Source: Caldifarciminota bacterium (GTDB taxonomy: Bacteria > Hydrothermota > Hydrothermia > B15-G9 > WFZT01). Taken from it: a stretch of 8,972 nucleotides of DNA. The translations under genes and the position numbers were made by a program. The DNA is taken from the NCBI GenBank assembly GCA_026991055.1, contig JALXCE010000020.1, positions 1 through 8,972 on the forward strand, read 5' to 3'. Each line of letters opens with the position of its first letter. Within the stretch, counting starts at the first letter, position 1. Below, in pieces: positions 6,929 through 8,972 of the stretch. The notes beneath the pieces were generated by a model. That model had not been told where the DNA came from. It searched no databases and was given only the letters and a program-made list of their open reading frames with translations.

Positions 6929-6957
6929 AATATAATGTCCCCCCATAACATTGTCAA
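6929..6957 (-). promoter_or_regulatory. sigma70-type promoter for the thrS operon
   Basis: On the minus strand there is a perfect -35 TTGACA (6957-6952), a 17-nt spacer, and a -10 TATATT (6934-6929, 5 of 6). The predicted transcript starts near 6922, about 30 nt before the thrS ATG. The spacer carries a run of six G and is bracketed by a short inverted repeat on the plus strand (AATGT at 6934-6938, ACATT at 6948-6952), a possible small operator. This is the only good promoter found for the whole seven-gene unit. Confidence 0.82.
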
Positions 6958-7100
6958 CGAAAATTGGGGGTGAATGTAAATGATTTTGCGCTTTTGTCAT
7001 CCATAATTATTGATTGATGTGAACACGTATTCAAACAGCGTTCCTTATCAAAGTTCGTGGGGGGATATTCTCTTCAGAACAAAAAATTTTATAATGTTGC

Positions 7101-7145
7101 CCCTCACCTTTATCCTCTCCCCGTATAAATTTATGCGGGGAGAGG
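7101..7145 (+). repeat. REP-like palindromic element 1
   Basis: A lead box CCCCTCACCTTTAT-like (from 7100) runs into a 32-nt palindrome at 7114-7145: arms CCTCTCCCCG and CGGGGAGAGG, with an AT-rich centre that also pairs, leaving one G-T wobble. Box plus hairpin is the layout of dispersed intergenic REP-type repeats. The same layout recurs in reverse orientation at 7271-7320. Confidence 0.65.
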
Positions 7146-7270
7146 AATTTTTAATGGAAGCAAGTGCTAACAATTATCCCATCATCAGCTTGTTGTTAAT
7201 AGTTTTTTACCAAGCTTTGTTTGTCATTCAAAAGTACAGGCTTTGTTTTGAGCCATATCACAATGAAATC

Positions 7271-7320
7271 AATCCCTCCCCCACAGGCCAAGCCTGTGGG
7301 GGAGGGATTCAGGGAGGGGG
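7271..7320 (-). repeat. REP-like palindromic element 2, opposite orientation
   Basis: An 18-bp perfect stem (7271-7288 with 7292-7309, arms AATCCCTCCCCCACAGGC) closes on a CAA loop and is followed by CAGGGAGGGGG (7310-7320). Read on the minus strand it is a CCCCCTCCCTGAAT lead box followed by the hairpin, parallel to element 1. The two form an inverted pair about 125 nt apart, as in REPIN/BIME arrangements. Function is unknown; the stem could also hinder transcription. Confidence 0.65.
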
Positions 7321-7327
7321 TATTCCG

Positions 7328-7350
7328 CTTGAAAACTTTAAAATTTCAAG
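7328..7350. repeat. AT-rich inverted repeat
   Basis: Arms CTTGAAA (7328-7334) and TTTCAAG (7344-7350) flank a 9-nt centre containing TTTAAA. It lies between two GC-rich hairpins and may be part of the same repeat cluster or an operator-like site. It is too short to assign a role. Confidence 0.35.
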
Positions 7351-7356
7351 ATGTAG

Positions 7357-7381
7357 CCCTCTCCCACTTCGTGGGAGAGGG
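7357..7381. repeat. REP-like hairpin 3
   Basis: An 11-bp perfect stem CCCTCTCCCAC/GTGGGAGAGGG with a TTC loop, followed on the plus strand by AGTTTTA. It shares the CTCTCCC/GGGAGAG core of the neighbouring palindromes but has no lead box. It could work as a weak terminator for rightward transcripts, though no gene lies upstream in that direction. Confidence 0.55.
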
Positions 7382-7383
7382 AG

Positions 7384-7437
7384 TTTTATCAAAAGCTTAA
7401 GATAAAATCTCTCCCCGCAGCGATTTTATGCAGAGAG
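7384..7437. repeat. overlapping, degenerate palindrome 4
   Basis: TTTTATC (7384-7390) pairs with GATAAAA (7401-7407) around an AAGCTT centre. ATAAAATC (7402-7409) pairs in turn with GATTTTAT (7422-7429). CTCTC (7409-7413) plus GCA (7417-7419) can pair with TGC (7429-7431) plus GAGAG (7433-7437). These pairings exclude each other in part. The last resembles a decayed copy of element 1, having lost the CCCC/GGGG match. Confidence 0.4.
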
Positions 7438-7481
7438 GTTTTTACCCCGCACACAAAATGTTGGAATAAGCCTGATAACAC

Positions 7482-7510
7482 TTGTCAAATTCCCCCAAAC
7501 TTCTAATAAT
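7482..7510 (+). promoter_or_regulatory. sigma70-type promoter of the alcohol dehydrogenase, leaderless layout
   Basis: A -35 TTGTCA (7482-7487, 5 of 6) and a -10 AATAAT (7505-7510, 5 of 6) are separated by exactly 17 nt. The -10 ends 6 nt before the ATG, so transcription should start at or within a base of the initiation codon. No Shine-Dalgarno is present upstream of the ATG, in keeping with a leaderless mRNA. Confidence 0.65.
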
Positions 7511-7516
7511 AGAACT

Positions 7517-8668
7517 ATGATTGCTGCAAGGTTGAGTTTTCCATCACAGTATTTCATAGGCCCGGGGATTCTCAAAAAGGGGCTTAAGGCTGTCCCTTCT
7601 CTGGGAAAAAGGACGGTTATTATCACTGGCAAAAGGTGGGCAATTGAAAGTGGAACCCTCGATAAGGTGATGAAAATACTTTCGGAAAATGGTGTGGAAT
7701 CACATCACATTCCCGGTATATCCCCTAATCCCGACCACACAGAAATTGACAAAATGGCAGAGATGGTGAGAGAAATTGATCCGGACTTCCTCACGGGCCT
7801 CGGTGGTGGCAGTGTTCTTGATGCGACAAAGGCTATTTCCCTCGCAGCTCGCATGGAGCGAAAGATATGGAACCTGATCACTGAAAGGCCCAGAAAAGTG
7901 AATGCTTATCCTGTTGTTGCAATTTCTACCATCGCTGCCAGTGGATCTGACTTTGACGGAGCGGCAGTTGTTAATAACCGCTCCTTCAAGGCCAAACTAC
8001 CTATTGGCTATCCGGAGCTTATTCCAAAAATTTCCATAATAGATGTCGAGCTGCACACATCTATTTCACCTTATTACACTGCTGTTGGCTGTGTGGATAT
8101 CTTCTGCCAGTTCTATGAGCCCTACATAATGGGACAGGGACACTTCGAATATTCTGAAATCATGGCCCTTGAGGGGATGAAAAGGGTGGTCGAGGTCTGT
8201 CCACTTGTGATTGAAAATCCCGATGACGTAAATCTGCGCGGTGAGCTTGCTTATCTTGCTTCAATCTCCATGAGTGGCCTTGCACGGGTGGGTAGAGATG
8301 GTAAATTTTCCATGCACTGGCTGGAACACGTTTTATCCGGTCATTATCCGGAGATTCCTCACGCTCAGGGGCTTGCAACACTTCTTCCTCATTACACAAA
8401 GTTTTTCATCGAGCGGAGGCCGGAAGTCTTTGAAAGAGTAGCACATATGCTTAGTGACTCAATAGAAAATTTAGGGCCGTTTTTAGAAAACTGGCTGGAG
8501 AAAATAGGGGTGAGGAAAAGCTTACGCGAGCTCGGAGTAACGGAATCATCGCTTGAGCTCATGGCCCGCGATGTGATCAAGTATTACAGATGGGAGGAAG
8601 GCAAAGTTTCAGCTCCGATCCCAATGGATTTTAATGATGTGCTTGAGATTTACAGGATGGCGTATTGA
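7517..8668 (+). CDS. iron-type (group III) alcohol dehydrogenase family protein
   Basis: Probable NAD(P)H-dependent alcohol/aldehyde oxidoreductase of the Fe-ADH superfamily, 383 residues, cytoplasmic, near the BDH/YqhD branch in length and layout. The Rossmann-like N-terminal half has TVIITGKRWA (33-42) and the cofactor loop GLGGGSVLDATKA (94-106). The helical C-terminal half holds the metal site: by family pattern the ligands are Asp194 and residue 198 (VDIFCQFYE), His267 (SMHWLEH) and His282 (IPHAQGLA), with His271 near the active site. Residue 198 is Gln where YqhD and FucO have His. No Asp follows the first strand where FucO has its NAD-selecting Asp39, so NADP(H) is possible; this is inference. 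The substrate cannot be predicted. The ATG at 7517 matches the start of family members and has no Shine-Dalgarno; see the promoter entry. The gene is monocistronic, ending at a strong hairpin. Confidence 0.88.
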   Translation: MIAARLSFPSQYFIGPGILKKGLKAVPSLGKRTVIITGKRWAIESGTLDKVMKILSENGVESHHIPGISPNPDHTEIDKMAEMVREIDPDFLTGLGGGSVLDATKAISLAARMERKIWNLITERPRKVNAYPVVAISTIAASGSDFDGAAVVNNRSFKAKLPIGYPELIPKISIIDVELHTSISPYYTAVGCVDIFCQFYEPYIMGQGHFEYSEIMALEGMKRVVEVCPLVIENPDDVNLRGELAYLASISMSGLARVGRDGKFSMHWLEHVLSGHYPEIPHAQGLATLLPHYTKFFIERRPEVFERVAHMLSDSIENLGPFLENWLEKIGVRKSLRELGVTESSLELMARDVIKYYRWEEGKVSAPIPMDFNDVLEIYRMAY

Positions 8669-8675
8669 GGGATTA

Positions 8676-8712
8676 AAATGGGGGCCGCACGCTTCGCGTG
8701 CGGCCCCCATTT
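8676..8712. terminator. bidirectional intrinsic terminator
   Basis: A 17-bp perfect stem (arms AAATGGGGGCCGCACGC and its complement, loop TTC) lies between the stop of the dehydrogenase (8668) and the stop of the convergent CoA-transferase gene (8719). The plus side ends in ATTTAAATT and the minus side in ATTTTAAT, so U-rich tails exist both ways, although short and interrupted. Further pairing continues outward beyond one mismatch. Placement between convergent genes supports use in both directions. Confidence 0.85.
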
Positions 8713-8716
8713 AAAT

Positions 8717-8972
8717 TCACAAAAACTTCCTCTCCTTCGCTGCTTTCTCAAGCTCCTCCCTGAAATCGGGATGGGCTATCTTTATCAACTCCCTCGCACG
8801 TTCCTTTAAATTTTTCCCATGCAGGAATGCCACTCCATACTCCGTAACAATATAGTGTACATCTGCACGGGTTGTCACAACACCTGCTCCCTGCTTCAAA
8901 ACAGGCACAATCCTTGAAATGGTTCCACCTTTCGCCGTAGAAGGCAGTGCTATAATTGGCTTGCCGTTCTTT
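8717..8972 (-). CDS. acetyl-CoA hydrolase/CoA-transferase family protein, C-terminal part (5' end beyond the window)
   Basis: Only the last 84 codons are present; the frame is open to the right edge. The visible part matches the C-terminal domain of the acetyl-CoA hydrolase / 4-hydroxybutyrate CoA-transferase family: KPIIALPSTAKGGTISRIVP, then GAGVVTTRADVHYIVTEYG, the LHGK turn, and IAHPDFREELEK near the end. Members move CoA between short-chain acids, or hydrolyse acetyl-CoA, in fermentation. The catalytic glutamate lies upstream of what can be seen, so the substrate (acetate, butyrate, 4-hydroxybutyrate, succinate) cannot be assigned. A GTG at 8908 is internal and not the start. The gene converges on the dehydrogenase, with the shared terminator between them. 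Confidence 0.93.
   Translation of the reverse strand, partial: KNGKPIIALPSTAKGGTISRIVPVLKQGAGVVTTRADVHYIVTEYGVAFLHGKNLKERARELIKIAHPDFREELEKAAKERKFL

Larger units (their letters stand above)
6958..7481. other. non-coding region between divergent promoters, rich in palindromes
   Basis: This stretch lies between the -35 boxes of the divergent thrS and dehydrogenase promoters. It holds no credible gene: the longest open frame (7010-7405, +) runs straight through GC-rich palindromes and resembles nothing. The left part (6958-7100) is AT-rich. It includes an exact TATAAT at 7090-7095 on the plus strand, but no good -35 lies at the right distance. From 7101 to 7437 there is a series of inverted repeats, listed separately. 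Confidence 0.75.

Noticed and set aside
7090..7095. Perfect TATAAT on the plus strand
   Set aside because: It lies in an AT-rich run with no acceptable -35 at 16-18 nt and no extended -10 TG, and no gene follows closely.
7010..7405. 131-codon open frame on the plus strand in the intergenic region
   Set aside because: It crosses the REP-like palindromes, has no ribosome site, and its translation resembles no protein family I know. The frame is open by chance.
7101..7437. CRISPR array
   Set aside because: The repeats are palindromes of differing sequence and length with irregular spacing, not identical direct repeats with uniform spacers.
8717..8908. Short complete gene of 63 codons starting at GTG 8908
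   Set aside because: The same frame continues upstream to the window edge with strongly conserved CoA-transferase sequence, so the GTG is internal.

Overview
The window is a piece of a bacterial chromosome. It has Shine-Dalgarno sites, sigma70-type promoters, bacterial IF3, L35 and HU, and tightly packed genes. The proteins are rich in Lys, Glu and Ile, which fits an anaerobic and perhaps thermophilic bacterium, but the lineage cannot be fixed from the sequence alone. The histidyl-tRNA synthetase belongs to the archaeal/eukaryotic-like branch that some bacteria, for example Bacteroidetes, also carry. No phage, IS, CRISPR, tRNA or rRNA gene was seen.

From right to left on the minus strand, positions 6957 to 436 form one apparent operon: promoter, thrS, infC, rpmI, lemA, a DUF167 (YggU-type) gene, hisS and hutH. 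Every junction is an overlap or a gap of 5 nt or less. The head (thrS-infC-rpmI) is the classic translation cluster, but rplT, which normally follows rpmI, is absent and lemA stands in its place. infC has no ATG/GTG/TTG at its true N-terminus; it starts at an ATT codon behind a strong Shine-Dalgarno, the arrangement known for IF3 autoregulation. The tail pairs histidyl-tRNA synthetase with a histidine ammonia-lyase, so histidine use in translation and histidine breakdown share a transcript. Downstream, a separate promoter drives a HU-family gene (308 to 33).

Positions 6893-7516 separate thrS from a divergent gene and hold no credible gene. They contain the thrS promoter, a run of GC-rich palindromes that look like REP/REPIN-type dispersed repeats, and the promoter of the rightward gene. 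That gene (7517-8668, +) encodes an iron-type alcohol dehydrogenase. Its promoter lies so close to the ATG that the mRNA should be leaderless, and one of the four usual metal ligands is Gln rather than His. A long bidirectional hairpin terminator separates it from the convergent 3' end of an acetyl-CoA hydrolase/CoA-transferase family gene, which runs off the right edge.

I do not see a wholly new multi-gene system. The points most worth attention are the AUU start of infC, the rplT-less rpmI locus, the hisS/hutH coupling with an unusual insert in HutH, the leaderless Fe-ADH with a changed metal site, and the palindrome cluster.
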